A DNA stretch of 64,000 nucleotides, taken from Lunularia cruciata. Its lineage: Eukaryota; Streptophyta; Marchantiopsida; Lunulariales; Lunulariaceae. Below are positions 1 through 11,052 of this stretch, in pieces. The notes below the pieces were generated by a model, which saw only the letters and a program-made list of their open reading frames with translations, made no database searches and was not told the DNA's origin. Position 1 is the first letter of the stretch. Every line of letters starts with the position of its first letter. The stretch is taken from positions 14,204,001 through 14,268,000 of the forward strand of contig OX419762.1 in the NCBI GenBank assembly GCA_948567375.1, in the 5' to 3' direction. A program made the position numbers and the translations under genes.

Positions 1-1822
1 AGGTCAAATGTCTTGTGTGGAATGACTTTGGCCTGATCGGGAAGCATATCTACATAGTAGGGAAACATGGAACACTGGATGGATCTTCATGTGTGGTGGT
101 AGCTCAAGGTGATAGGCCATAGTGTCGACGTGACAAAGAATCGAGAAAGGCCCAATAAAATGAAGTCTAAGCTTACGAGATCCAACTAAAGTGAGGTTGG
201 TTGTCAAAAGCCACACTTGATTCCCAACATTGAACTCCATGTGCCTATGGTGTGCATGAGCATATTGCTTTTGTCAATTTTGTGCAATCTATAATCTGTG
301 CTTGGCGCTCTCCACACCTTGTTGGATTCTAGAAACAAATGTGTTGACTGCATCGACCTTGGTAGCCACTAGACGGATCTTCATCAAGCTAGAAGGTGTG
401 AAGGGATGCTCACCATACATAAGGAAAAATGGAGTGACTTGGATGGATGCATTCACTGAATTGTTGTTAGCAAATTCCACCAATGGGAGTAGGGTGTCCC
501 ACCTCTCTTGCTCTTCTAAGGTGAAGCCGCGTAACATGTCTTCAATTGTGCAATTAGCCCACTCTATTTGGCCATCTATTTGTGGGTGGTAAGTTGTGGA
601 CATGGCCAGCTTGGTATTGAAGAAAACAAAGAGTGTTTGCAAAAAAAAACTAGTGAATTGAATGCCTCTATCGGTGATGAGTACTCTAGACAAGCCATGG
701 TGAGAGAAGATTGCATCTAAGTATAATTGAGCTAGTTGTGGAGCGATCACATCCTTGGTGGTAGGGCATACATGAATCATTTTGCTGAGTCGGTCCACAA
801 AGACCACAATGGAGTCAAACCCTGAGGTGGTCTTGGGTAATTCACAAATGAGATCCATACTCACTTGTTCCCAACGTTGGGTAGGGATGGGGAGAGGTTG
901 AAGGAGCACTATAGGAGCTTGATTAGAAGCTTTGTTCTGTTGAAAAGATAGGTAGTTATGCATGTAGTCCATCACATCATTGCTCATCTTGGGCCAATAG
1001 TAATGGCACTGGATTGCATCCAAGGTCTTGTCCACTCTGACATGACCTGCAATGGTCGAATCATGACATCCCGCTAAAATGGTGGTGCATAATTCTAGAA
1101 CATGGGATCCATAATCTACCATTACGAAAGGTGAGTCCTTGGGTGCTAGTGATGCCTTTGGATGATTGTGCTTCTACAATCTGTGGATCAGTCTTTGTAG
1201 CAGCTAGAATCTTTGGCCAGAATTCAAGGTTAATCTTAACCTCTGCCACCAAGTTGTTTGCCATTGGCATGCAGATGAATGCATCTGCAAGTTGCTTCTT
1301 ACCTTCCATGTAGGTGATTGTCATGTTGAAGCGTTGTCGCCACTCTGCCCACCAAATCTGGCAAAGAGATAGACCCTTTTGCGTCTTGAGGTAGACTAGA
1401 GGTTTATCTCTACTACAAATGCCTTCTTGCCCATATAGTGCTTCCAATGCTTGGTTGCAAGAACAATGGCCAACTCTTCTCATTTTGTGGTGTAGTAATT
1501 GCGCTCTGCCGATAACAACTTTTGAGAGAAATATGCAATTAGATGCCATCCGTCATGCCACTCTTGTTGTAGGACTGCTCCTATTGCTATGCTTGATGCA
1601 TCTATAGCCAACTTGATTGGACGTTTTGGGTCATACCACTTCAAGATTGGTGCATGTAGCAAGGTGGCTTTCAATTCTTGAAAGGCCAACTCTTGTGCGG
1701 TTCCTTATGTCCATGTCTAGTAGCAATGTGGCTTCATTGTTGATAGGGTTCGTAGGCATAGGTGCCTCTCCAAGTACTTCAGTCGCAGGTATTGGGTTTT
1801 GAGACAGCTCTTCTTCTTGCAT
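1..1822 (-). pseudogene. Ty3/gypsy pol remnant: RNase H, integrase, GPY/F module
   Basis: RNase H is readable at 1689-1480 (AIDASS aspartate motif, then the YFSQKLLSAERNY segment) and continues in another frame at 1549-1061, ending in a degenerate ADAFICMP (normally ADALSR). Integrase is open at 1122-289. It has a decayed HHCC zinc-binding region (the CxxC half is lost), the core aspartates in MDLI and ITDRG, and a retained glutamate in DGQIEWAN. The integrase C-terminal module with the GPF motif is at 240-4. Frame changes between the blocks and loss of upstream RT make it non-functional. A coiled-coil-like stretch at about 1900-1800 may be a gag remnant. Confidence 0.85.
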
Positions 1823-2522
1823 GGCCTGATCTTTCTTGAGGATCTACACTTGACTTTGTAATGTCTTTGTGGTCATCTTAATCTCTCGAAATTCATTCAA
1901 CATCCCTTGCACCAGCTCTTGCAATTACAAATCCATGGTTTGTACAACACTCAATTGCTAATATCTACTTCAATACATAGTCAATATGATCACTCTAGAA
2001 GGCGCATGAACTATTGGAACTACCATTGGGACCTCAAAAGCTATCACTTGTTGATAATACTCCTCACCAAAATTCCTAACCACAAAATCTCTAAACATCA
2101 CTTTCGGTCTCATTACATAACGGATTTCTACTTGAGTGTAGAAAGGGAGAAGATTTGGGACATTCACATCCATATCATCATAATAGAATGTAGATTGTCA
2201 AATCCCACTCTCTGTCATATATCACCATAGGTAGAATCACCGGGTTTGGTGAGTTCATCACCTTGTCCATGAATTCTGCACCAAAGTGATAAACTAGCGA
2301 TACACTCATTTGCTCATGTTGGATGTACATAACCTTGATGTGGAATGGATTCAAGAATGGAAAGCTAGGTGTGGGAATTGTCCTCCCGGTGCATCCATCC
2401 CATCCGCTCTCTAAAGTCCTTCCTAAGTCTAGCAATTACTCTATGTTCACCTCAAATTACTTAGTTTCAGTAGTTCATGCTCTTCCAAGAGGGATGATCC
2501 ACTCTCTTGGACTAAGACACTC

Positions 2523-2534
2523 GTTATGATACCA
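2523..2534 (-). other. Primer-binding site (initiator tRNA-Met type)
   Basis: On the minus strand the bases next to the inner LTR end read TGGTATCATAAC, close to the usual plant LTR-element primer site TGGTATCAGAGC. This fixes the neighbouring LTR as the 5' LTR and the element's direction as minus. Confidence 0.75.
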
Positions 2535-2535
2535 T

Positions 2536-3268
2536 TGTAATACTCCGAGGATGAAAGAAGAGAGATAACACAGATTACACACTCAAACATTTGATGCCCC
2601 AAAGGAGCACCTTCTCTTTATTATATGGACAAAGATGATCTACTCCAAGGACGCTTCACCATAGGATTAGGCACACAAATAAGTGACATGTAAGCAAGCT
2701 CCACCCTTGGATTACTAACTTGGATGGGTGACATGTCGGTCTAGGTCATATCTGGTTGGTCAAACAAGCTTTGACTGGAGGGAATCTTTTAGGGAATCAT
2801 CTTGTAGGAATCTCAAAATCATGTAAGGTACCATTGGAAAGCTCTCGATGAGACAAACCAAAGGGGAGGGAGGTCAGCCTTTCTTCCGTTTGAAGGGGGG
2901 AATTGCACATTTTTGAGGCCTAATTCATCCGTTTAGGCCTCTGAAATTGCCTTCAAAGATTTCAAGCATATTTCAGTTCCTACTCTATTAGTAGAAGTCC
3001 CCTTTTGGTGATATCTCTTTTTGATCTGTTTAGTCCATCATGTGTAACATCTTTCCATATGTTACCAAACCAATTCTCACTTTAAATCACATGTCTAACT
3101 ATTGGTTCTAAGGTTCTCAAGTCTATTTTGGTTTCTGCCCTATTAGTAGAAGTATCCTTTTGGTGATACTTCTATCTGATCTATTTTGACCATCACGTAC
3201 AACATCATTCTAGATGTTACCAAACTGAATTTCACATCTAGATCATATGGCTAGCTCTTGGTATTACA
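2536..3268 (-). repeat. L1 LTR (5' LTR of minus-strand element)
   Basis: Sense strand (minus) begins TGTAATACC and ends GGAGTATTACA, giving TG...CA ends with an 8-bp inverted match. The family recurs at 31232, 33540, 36222, 56639 and 61893. The U3-side part has two copies of a block of about 155 bp (landmarks near 2993 and 3150). The flanks (accat and atatg) do not match, as expected for one LTR of a longer element. Confidence 0.85.
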
Positions 3269-4561
3269 ATATGCCACTAAGGTTTGGAGACATTATCTCT
3301 TGGGAAGCAAATGATCATGCAAACCAATCACAAACCCTTGTTGTAGATATTACATTTGGAGCACATGAAGAGTTGACATCATCAACAAGAGGAATCAATA
3401 CAATTTTTTTACATCAAACTTGAGTACAAACCTGGTCAATTCCATATCATTCTCAATGCACTATCATGACAACTTGACTAAAGTCTTTTCCTTTCATCAT
3501 GGCAGCAATTACAATGGTGTTAGTTGACTCCAAAACCCAAATTGAGTTTAAGATAGCTCTATAACAAGATCCCTTCTTTGAAATGGTACAAGGTCATCTT
3601 GCAACACACTACAAGAAGTACAACACCTTTTCCTTCAAGGAATACCTTCTATTTTGTGAGAACCGGATCTATGTTCCAACCAAGGGTGATCTCCAACTTG
3701 TGCACCTTCAAGAAGTCATGACTTGCCAATCATTGATCACATGGGTGTGGACAAGACCTTGGTTACCTTCCAATGCCAATGGTGGTGGTCTAGCATGGCA
3801 TGATAGACTCCTTCAACCCCTCCCCATTTCATTCGATTGATAAGAACATGTGAGCTTAGATCTCATCACCTCCTTGCCAAAACAAAGCAAGGTCACATAA
3901 CAATTGTGATGTTTGTGGATAAGATGAGCAACAAAATCCATTTGGCACCAACCTTTGATAGCTTTGATGCTCCAAATTTGGTGTAGATATATTGCTTTAA
4001 TGTCTTCAAGCATCATGGGATGCCTCATGTATTCATCTCCGCCCGTGATCCTTGCTTCACCGGAATTTTTGCAAGCACTCTTTTAGATTCTCTACACCAA
4101 GCTTGTTTTGTTCATGGTTCATCATCCTTAAACTGATGGACAAACCAAATATGCAAATTGCACCTTGGAAGATATGCTTTGTGCATTTATCAAGATTCAT
4201 CATACCAATTGGGATGAATCTTACCGCTATTGAGTTTACATACAATAATTCCAAATACACAAGCATCAGATCCTCTTGGCCAAGATCCACTTGTTCCAAA
4301 TTCCTTTCTTGCTCCTATTCCATCTCATGTCCTTCATACTTCCACCTTCTTGACCACCATATAGCAATCACTCCACAAGCCAAATCTCATCTCCTTGTTG
4401 CTTAGAAATGTCAAAAACAATATGCGGACCACCATTGTCATGATCACACCTTTCAACTTGATGATAAGGTTATGCTCTCCTCTAGTATCCTATCTTTCCC
4501 ACATGACACCCAAGTCCATAACCTTGCTCCTAATTGGATAGGACCCTTTAATCCCATTTAA
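3269..4561 (+). pseudogene. Chromovirus pol remnant (RNase H end and integrase)
   Basis: Starts inside RNase H, colinear with 60340 onward of the chromovirus further right. It then carries the integrase zinc-finger region (3583-3840, with the conserved YVPTKGDL segment and an internal deletion) and the integrase core (3840-4400), with many stops and frameshifts. The tail near 4500-4560 matches the IN C-terminal region. The L1 LTR ending at 3268 interrupts its left side, and an L2 LTR fragment follows on the right. Confidence 0.8.
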
Positions 4562-4930
4562 GTAATATGCATGCCAAGTGGTGACTTCTAGGAGGACACC
4601 TCTTAAGAAGCTTCCTAGCTAGCTTAGCTTGCACCCTAAGTAGGTGGCTTCTAAAAGGAAAATTCTTGGGAAGTTTCCAAGTAGCGTAGCTTGCATGCCA
4701 AATAGATGGCTTCTAGAACAAAGTTTCATTAGAAGCTTCCTAGTTAGCTTGGCTTGCATTCCAAGAAGGTGGCTTTAGGAAGCTTCTTGAGAAGCTTTTC
4801 AAGAGCCTTCTATGCTCTCTATAAATATCAAAGCCCAAGCTAATGCTAGGTATATAAAATTGCCCTCATTCAAGTTTCCCAATGTGATCTTCCATTCTCT
4901 TATTTCTCTCCTCAATCTTGATCTTTTACA
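4562..4930 (+). repeat. L2 LTR fragment (5' part missing)
   Basis: Matches the 3' three quarters of the L2 LTR at 6029-6522, including the repeated short blocks around gcttagcttgca, the region near tctataaata (4820) and the terminal TTTTACA. The first roughly 130 bp are absent. Integrase sequence continues directly after it, so it sits between two overlapping integrase fragments. Confidence 0.75.
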
Positions 4931-5997
4931 CATCCCATTTGCTCAATAAAAACATGTGAGTTTAGATCTTATCACCTCCTTGCCCAAGACAAAGCAAAGT
5001 CACACAACAATTGTGGTGTTTGTGGATAAGTTTAGTAAAAAGATCTATTTGGCACCAACCTTTGAAATAGTGATATTCCAATATTGGCCTTGATCTACTT
5101 TGACAATATCTTCAAGCATCATGGGACACCTTGGATCCTTGATTTATTAGAAATTTTGGCAAGCATTCTTCCAAATACTTGGCACCAAGCTTGCTACCCT
5201 TGGCCTATCATCCTCAAATTTATGGACAAACCAAACATACAAATTGCACCTTGGAGGATATACTTTGTGCTTTTGTCAATGTTTATGATATCAACTAGGA
5301 TGAATGTCTTGTAGCCATTGAGTTTACCTACAATAATTCCAAATATGCAAGCATTGGATTCTCTTCCTTCTTCCTTAAATTTAGCCAAGACCCACTTGTT
5401 CCAGATTCCTTCTTGCTTCTCCTCCATCTCATCTCTCATACTTCCACCTTTTTTGACCACAATATCCCAATCCTTACAACAAGCCAAATCTCATCTCCTT
5501 GTTGCTCAAAATTGTTAAAAACAATATGTGGATAAACATTGTTGTGATCTTACTTTTCAAATGGTGATAAGGTCATACTTTCTTCTCATAACCTACCCTT
5601 ACCCCTTGATACCTAAGTTCATAAACTTGCTCCTAATTGGATAGGTCCATTTGATATTAGCTAAATCTTTTCTCTTGTTGCTTATCTACTTGCCTTGCCT
5701 TTTCATATGTGCATCCACCTTGTCTTTCATATTTCCAAGTTGAAACTCTTTGCTTCTAATCATCTTCCTTTGTGTCTTGTGTCCAACCCCTCCTCTTCCT
5801 ATCTCTATCAACGATGATGAGGAATATGAAATTGATTGTATCCTTATACATCACCACATTCAACATGGTCACCAACAACATATGGAGTACAAAGTCCTTT
5901 GTAAAGAGTATCCTATTCATGATCACACTTGGGAGCCTCTTTCTCATCTCCAACATGCACAAATGGCCATCTAGGAGTTTGAAGCTTCCATGGTGAC
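4931..5997 (+). pseudogene. Chromovirus integrase C-terminus and chromodomain remnant
   Basis: A second integrase copy, colinear with 3826-4560 but with different indels, continues into an open stretch (5750-5974) that encodes a recognisable chromodomain: an EYEIDCIL start, a YKVLCKEYP core and the HTWEPLSHL motif. A chromodomain at the integrase C-terminus defines chromoviruses, which use it to target heterochromatin. The upstream integrase is broken by stops, so no functional product is expected. Confidence 0.8.
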
Positions 5998-6028
5998 AAA
6001 GACATTATCAACTAGTGGTGGGAGAATA

Positions 6029-6522
6029 TGTAACAATATGGAGTTTACCAACAAGTTAGTTGGGACTAATAAAATAGCAAGTAGGAAAAATTAGCCAAGA
6101 ATATAAGAATATTTTAAAAGCATCTAAGAAGCTACTTGGTACCTTCCAAGTATTGGGTAATTTGCATGGTAAGTGGTGACTTCTAGGATGAAGCTTCTTG
6201 GGAAGCTTCTTGGTTAGCTTAGCTTGCACACCAATTAGGTGACTTTTAAAAGAAATCGTCTTTGGAAGCTTCTCAACTAACTTAGCTTGCATATCAAGTA
6301 TGCAACTTTTAGAAGGAAGTTTCTTGAGAAGTTTCTTTGTTAACTTGGCTTGCACTCTAAAAGAGTGACTTTTGGGAAGCTTCTCAAGAGCCTTGTATGT
6401 TCTTTATAAATACTAAAGCCAAACCTCATGCTTCGCATTTGTATTTTCCTCCATTCAAGAGTCCTAATGTGATATTTCATTTTGATCTTCCATTCTCTTA
6501 TTCCTCTCCTTGGTCTTTTACA
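6029..6522 (+). repeat. L2 LTR (3' LTR after chromodomain remnant)
   Basis: Begins TGTAACAATATGGAG and ends TTTTACA. It is preceded by a purine-rich tract (about 6014-6027), as expected for a 3' LTR. It is 494 bp long and is related to the LTRs at 57037-57306 and 62787-63176. Its tataaata near 6404 could be the LTR promoter element. Confidence 0.8.
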
Positions 6523-7616
6523 CCAATCAACAATAAAACCACATGCGGATAAAGAACATGCAACATCAAGCCTTACAAAGGACAACATTCTATGTGAGTG
6601 GTGGAAAACATGATCTCAAGAATGAATCGATACTTTGATTATTCAAAACAAAGATCACCAAAACTTCCATAAGCGTGTTTGTATATAGGTACTTGATAAA
6701 TAAAGCACTCACATGGTATGTTGATTCGGAATGATCAATGTTGGTGGAAGGAAAAGAGATCACTTGGTTGGTGATGCAAGAAGGGCTATTGAAGAATTTC
6801 CAATCCGTGGATTTTATGCATATGGGTAATTGTGGAGGTTGAACCAAAAGAACAGTTTAAGAGAATACTTGGAGGCATTTCAGGATTTGTAGGTCATGAT
6901 AATTGATATGAGCCTAGTAGAAGCTCTTGATAATTTCAAACAGGATTTAAATGAGCAAATTGCCAAGAGGCAATGGTACAAAATCCTCACACCATTTTTG
7001 AAGCCATTGCGTGTGCTTAAAAAGTTAGCAAGAGTGCTTTGAGGAGGTGAATGAGTAGTCTTGACACAACACTATTGGGCTTAAACACCAGACTTTGGTG
7101 GACCAATTTGTATTGAATTGTACAACATTTGTTTGTGAGACCAAGGAAAGGAAAACTTGGAGACTAAATCCAAGGCACAATACGTCAATGGTGGATTTGT
7201 CGTCAAGCATTGAGTCAGAGGCAGAGGTACAAGAAGAGTCCAACTATGAGGACTCTAAAGCAGAAGAAGAGCTCACTCTATAGAGCAAGGAGTCAAACAG
7301 TGGTAGTGAAGGAGAACTTGAGGTCCAACAATCAACATAAAAAGTGGCTGAGGAGGAGGATCAGGAGTTCCTTGCAGAGATTTAAACGCATGGAGGTTGG
7401 AGATACCCAATATTTGGAGCTACTTGAAGTGGATATCCTAGGGAAACATGAAGCATGCTTCATGCATTTCAAATTCCTAAAATTTCACATTTTTTTCTAT
7501 ATTTGAATAGTGAAATTTCTATGTTAAAGCATACCTTTTTGGTTAATAACTGCTTTAAAATTTAAAATTCTATAATGCTATAAAACATGAGTAAGGGTCT
7601 ATTCATTTCCAGCAAG
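6523..7616 (+). other. Unassigned stretch with gag-like relic
   Basis: No intact gene. Around 6845-7010 the plus strand, read with stops, resembles a Ty3/gypsy gag core (EYLEAFQDL-like segment). An acidic, glutamate-rich short reading frame follows at 7095-7283. I take this as decayed retroelement DNA. Nothing else was recognised up to 7616. Confidence 0.35.
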
Positions 7617-9410
7617 CGAGTAAATTCAAACAAAAACGTTTCCATTTGAGATAAGTATTGGAAATTTTGAGTTCATTCCGTTCTACAAAATCGCCTAAAT
7701 TTGATTAGAAATATATTGATTTCAAAGGCTTTTATATATGTTCAAAATATGATATCAGTCTGTTCAAAACTTTATTATTAACTCATTCTTGCTTCTTCTC
7801 AAAAGACAAAGTCAACTTTTCTGATCTTTCCATAGGGGAAACGAAACTTATTGTAGTCTACTATCTTTGAAAGTCATACATATATTCACTAACATGTTGC
7901 CATAAGATTACAAGGACCAAGCGACCAAACATCATGATCAAAATCTGAAGCCAACGAAACGGACAAGTACCTCCGCATGTAATACATTACAGACATGTCG
8001 TAATATGCGCAGTATTCATTGAAAAGGAAGTGGTCCTCGGGATAAAGGAGAATTACTTTTCTATTCCGTCCATTAGACCCACTGAAATGATCCGGTTGTC
8101 GATTGGAATTAGCAGGACTTATTGTAGTCTAATATCTTTGAGAGCCCATATCTTCTTGAAATTAAACAAGAAAATGGACCATTGCAGAAAGCTCACAGAA
8201 TAGAACCGAAAGTTATTTACTCCGGAGCTGATTCGGCACTTCATGCAGACTGCTTCAGAGCATCAGCAAAGCCTATGAACTTTGGACAATTTGATACATA
8301 GATGTACTTTCTTGTTTCTCATCATTCCGCTAGTCTCTCAAAATTCCTGCAATCTAGAATCCTAAGACTCCAAAAGCCCCATCGGCAATCCCAACCTAAA
8401 GTTTCTAAATATTCACATTCTCGTGATTCAAGCGCGACTAGGTTTTTAAAGTCCCCTAAGCTGAATAGGTCGAATGAACCCTGCAGTGCTTTAGACTCAT
8501 TAATATATATATGTTTCAGGTTTGTCAGATGCCCAAGGGATTCCAAGAGACACTCGAAGTTTCCATTGTTGTATAAATTAAAATACATCAAATGAAGAAT
8601 TGTTTTGAGAAGCTCACACATGACATAGACACATGATCATTTCCCCACCTGAATACCTCATTGTCAAATATCGCAACTCAGTGAGGCACGAAAGTGCTTC
8701 GTGGAGTTCCTTGAATCCTCGCACGTCGGGGGCGTCCAACCTTTTCAACCTAGTCATCTGTGGTAGGGACTCCCGCATTTTCTCCAAGATACCGTAATTC
8801 CATATTGACAATTGTTCCACGGCGGCAAGTTGTCCCAAGGACAAGGGAAGTCTATCCAACCTCTTGTAGTTCATCACACTCAATTCTACAATAGAAGTCA
8901 GTAATCCCAATGACTCGTGTATGCGTTCAACCTCCCGCATCATCTATTTGCATTGATTTCAATCTTGTTGTCCTAAAGAATCATCGATAATAATCTCACA
9001 TTTGTGTATGCGAGAGGGCCTAAACTGATTCAATATCCTCGGAAACTGCTCCAAAGTTGCAATTGTAGTTGGGTATAGGTTTAGTTCCGCTAGCGCAATG
9101 AGTTGCCCTACATCTAGAGACACAATTCTGGTACACTCAAGTATGTGTGGCCTTTCAAGCGCTCCCTGTCCCTCTAAACTGTCCGGGAAACTACTTCAGA
9201 CTCGTACAGTGGTAAACTGACAAGTCCTTTAGGGATCCGCCAATCGCCCTAGGGACTAACGGACGTAGTTCAGTCGAGGAATTCGAACCAATTGCAAACC
9301 CATAGCTATGTCCACAACCCGTTGAACTCGGTAGGCTTGCCAGTGCAGGAACCTGAAGTAGGTTAAGATCTGTAAGGTTTTTCAAGGAGCCCAAGGACTC
9401 GAATAATAAT
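7617..9410 (-). pseudogene. HNL relic C: 3' part of LRR exon and 3' flank
   Basis: Minus-strand homologue of the 3' half of HNL genes A and B. 7617-8230 matches the 3' flank of gene A (10130-10970). 8240-9410 matches the distal LRR exon (compare 19900-21090 in B), with LRR phrases such as ESLGHLTNLKHI and ECEYLETLGWD still readable at 8322-8621 and 8614-8943. Frameshifts and deletions break it, and the NB-ARC and hydrolase parts are absent. It ends where L3 LTR sequence begins at about 9411. It is an older, more diverged copy than A or B. Confidence 0.85.
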
Positions 9411-10124
9411 TGCTATGGGCATTTTGTATTTTGAGTTCAACTTATACCGATCTTGATTATATCTCTTGGATTCAAATCGATTATTGTTTGAATTCGATTC
9501 CATTTTCAACAAATTTAGGTAAAGTTTTCATACACCCATTGTCAAATTTATATCAGTTCACATGGAGTTTTGTACATGTTCATTCTCAATGAAATCTGAA
9601 CTATCAAGTTACCATCAATCAGCCAAGCTCCGAAATATAAAATTTTTCAATTCTTGTATCTAATTTCCCTTTGATTCTCATTTCTATGATATTATCAATT
9701 CTTCTTCAATTTAATTCAAATTAGATCAATATTTGATCATTTGTTCAATAATTTTTCACGAATTAGATATTGATTATAATCAAGTTACCCTTATTCTAAG
9801 TAAAAGATTGTAAATGATGTTCATTAACCTCTATCCATTATAACAAAACTCTAAGGTTCAATATCAAAAAAGTGAACTTTCTAAAATTGCACTTCAAAAG
9901 TATATTTTTGATTTCAACCTAAATCTTCAGATTCTAACCATATCATTTATAGCACATCTTATAGTATGAATAATGCAAGTGACAATGTATTACACCATAT
10001 GAATCACACTAATATCAAATTGAATTGTGAACAAGTAATCCAGAAATAATTATTAAAATACCTCTAATTATAAATACTATTACTCTAACACATGAGTAAT
10101 CTAGTTTTGAGTCCACAAATATCA
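9411..10124 (-). repeat. L3 LTR copy between relic C and gene unit A
   Basis: Matches 39190-39977 in the same orientation and 40259-40965 inverted. On the minus strand it starts at the TGATATTTGTGG position (degenerate TGTCATGACATTTG). It truncates the relic LRR on its left side. No coding potential is seen. Confidence 0.7.
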
Positions 10125-11052
10125 AACAAAACATTCTCATTTGAGATGAATATTGAAAATTTAAGTTCATTTCTCTCTACAAGATTATCAAGATTTGATT
10201 AAAAATCTATTGATTTCAAAAGTTTTAATAGATATTCTAATTATAATATCAATATGTTCAAATTTTTATTATTCATTTTTCTTCCTTCTTCTTAAGAGTC
10301 AAAGTCAACTTTTTTGCTTTTTCCATAACGGAAACGAAACTTATTGTAGTCTAATATCTTTGAAAGTCATACATATATTAACTTAAAGATTGCCACAAGA
10401 TTACAAGGACCAAACATCATGACCAAAAGCTGAAGCCAGCGAAACGAACAAATACCTCCAGTGGTAATACATTACAACATGGCGTAATATGCGCAATATC
10501 ATTCCAAAGGAAGTTGTGTTCGGGATAAAGGAGAATTACTTTACTATTCTCACCATTAGAGCCACTGAAATGATCCGGTTGCCGGTTAGCACGGGGTCAA
10601 GGGAATTGGATTAGCAGGACGTACTTATGTTACAGAAAAGTGAACGTCAACAAATTAAGTCGATTATTTAGATAAATAAACTATAAACAGGAACAACTTT
10701 TTGTAGTGAAAGATGGCGACAAGAATATTTTATTACAAGGAAGATGGTCATCAGTAAAGAAATTGGAAGAAAGGTACAAAGAGATAAGAAATTTCCGTCT
10801 AAAACACTTCCAAAAAGTAAGGAAGTTTCATGATTTGAATATGGAAAATGTCTTTTAGATTTAATCCATTTGGAACTTAGCAAGAGACTTTGGATTAGCT
10901 CATATCTTATTGAAACTAAACAAGAAAATGGACCATTGCAGAAAGCTCGCCGAATAGGACCATTACATATTTACTCCGATGCTGATTCAGCACTTCATGT
11001 GCAAAGTATACATTAGTCTTGTGAACGTCGCCATCTATGCGCCTTTCTACTT

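Larger units (their letters stand above)
1..3268 (-). mobile_element. Ty3/gypsy retrotransposon with L1 5' LTR, internally deleted, cut by window edge
   Basis: Reading the minus strand from 3268 down: an LTR (3268-2536), a primer-binding site next to it, a short leader and gag-like remnant, then RNase H, integrase and the GPY/F-type integrase tail, running out of the window at base 1. Only about 0.7 kb lies between the LTR and RNase H, so most of gag, protease and reverse transcriptase is missing: an internal deletion. The right flank (from 3269) is part of a different, plus-strand element, so this one inserted into an older retrotransposon. The 3' LTR would lie outside the window. Confidence 0.85.
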
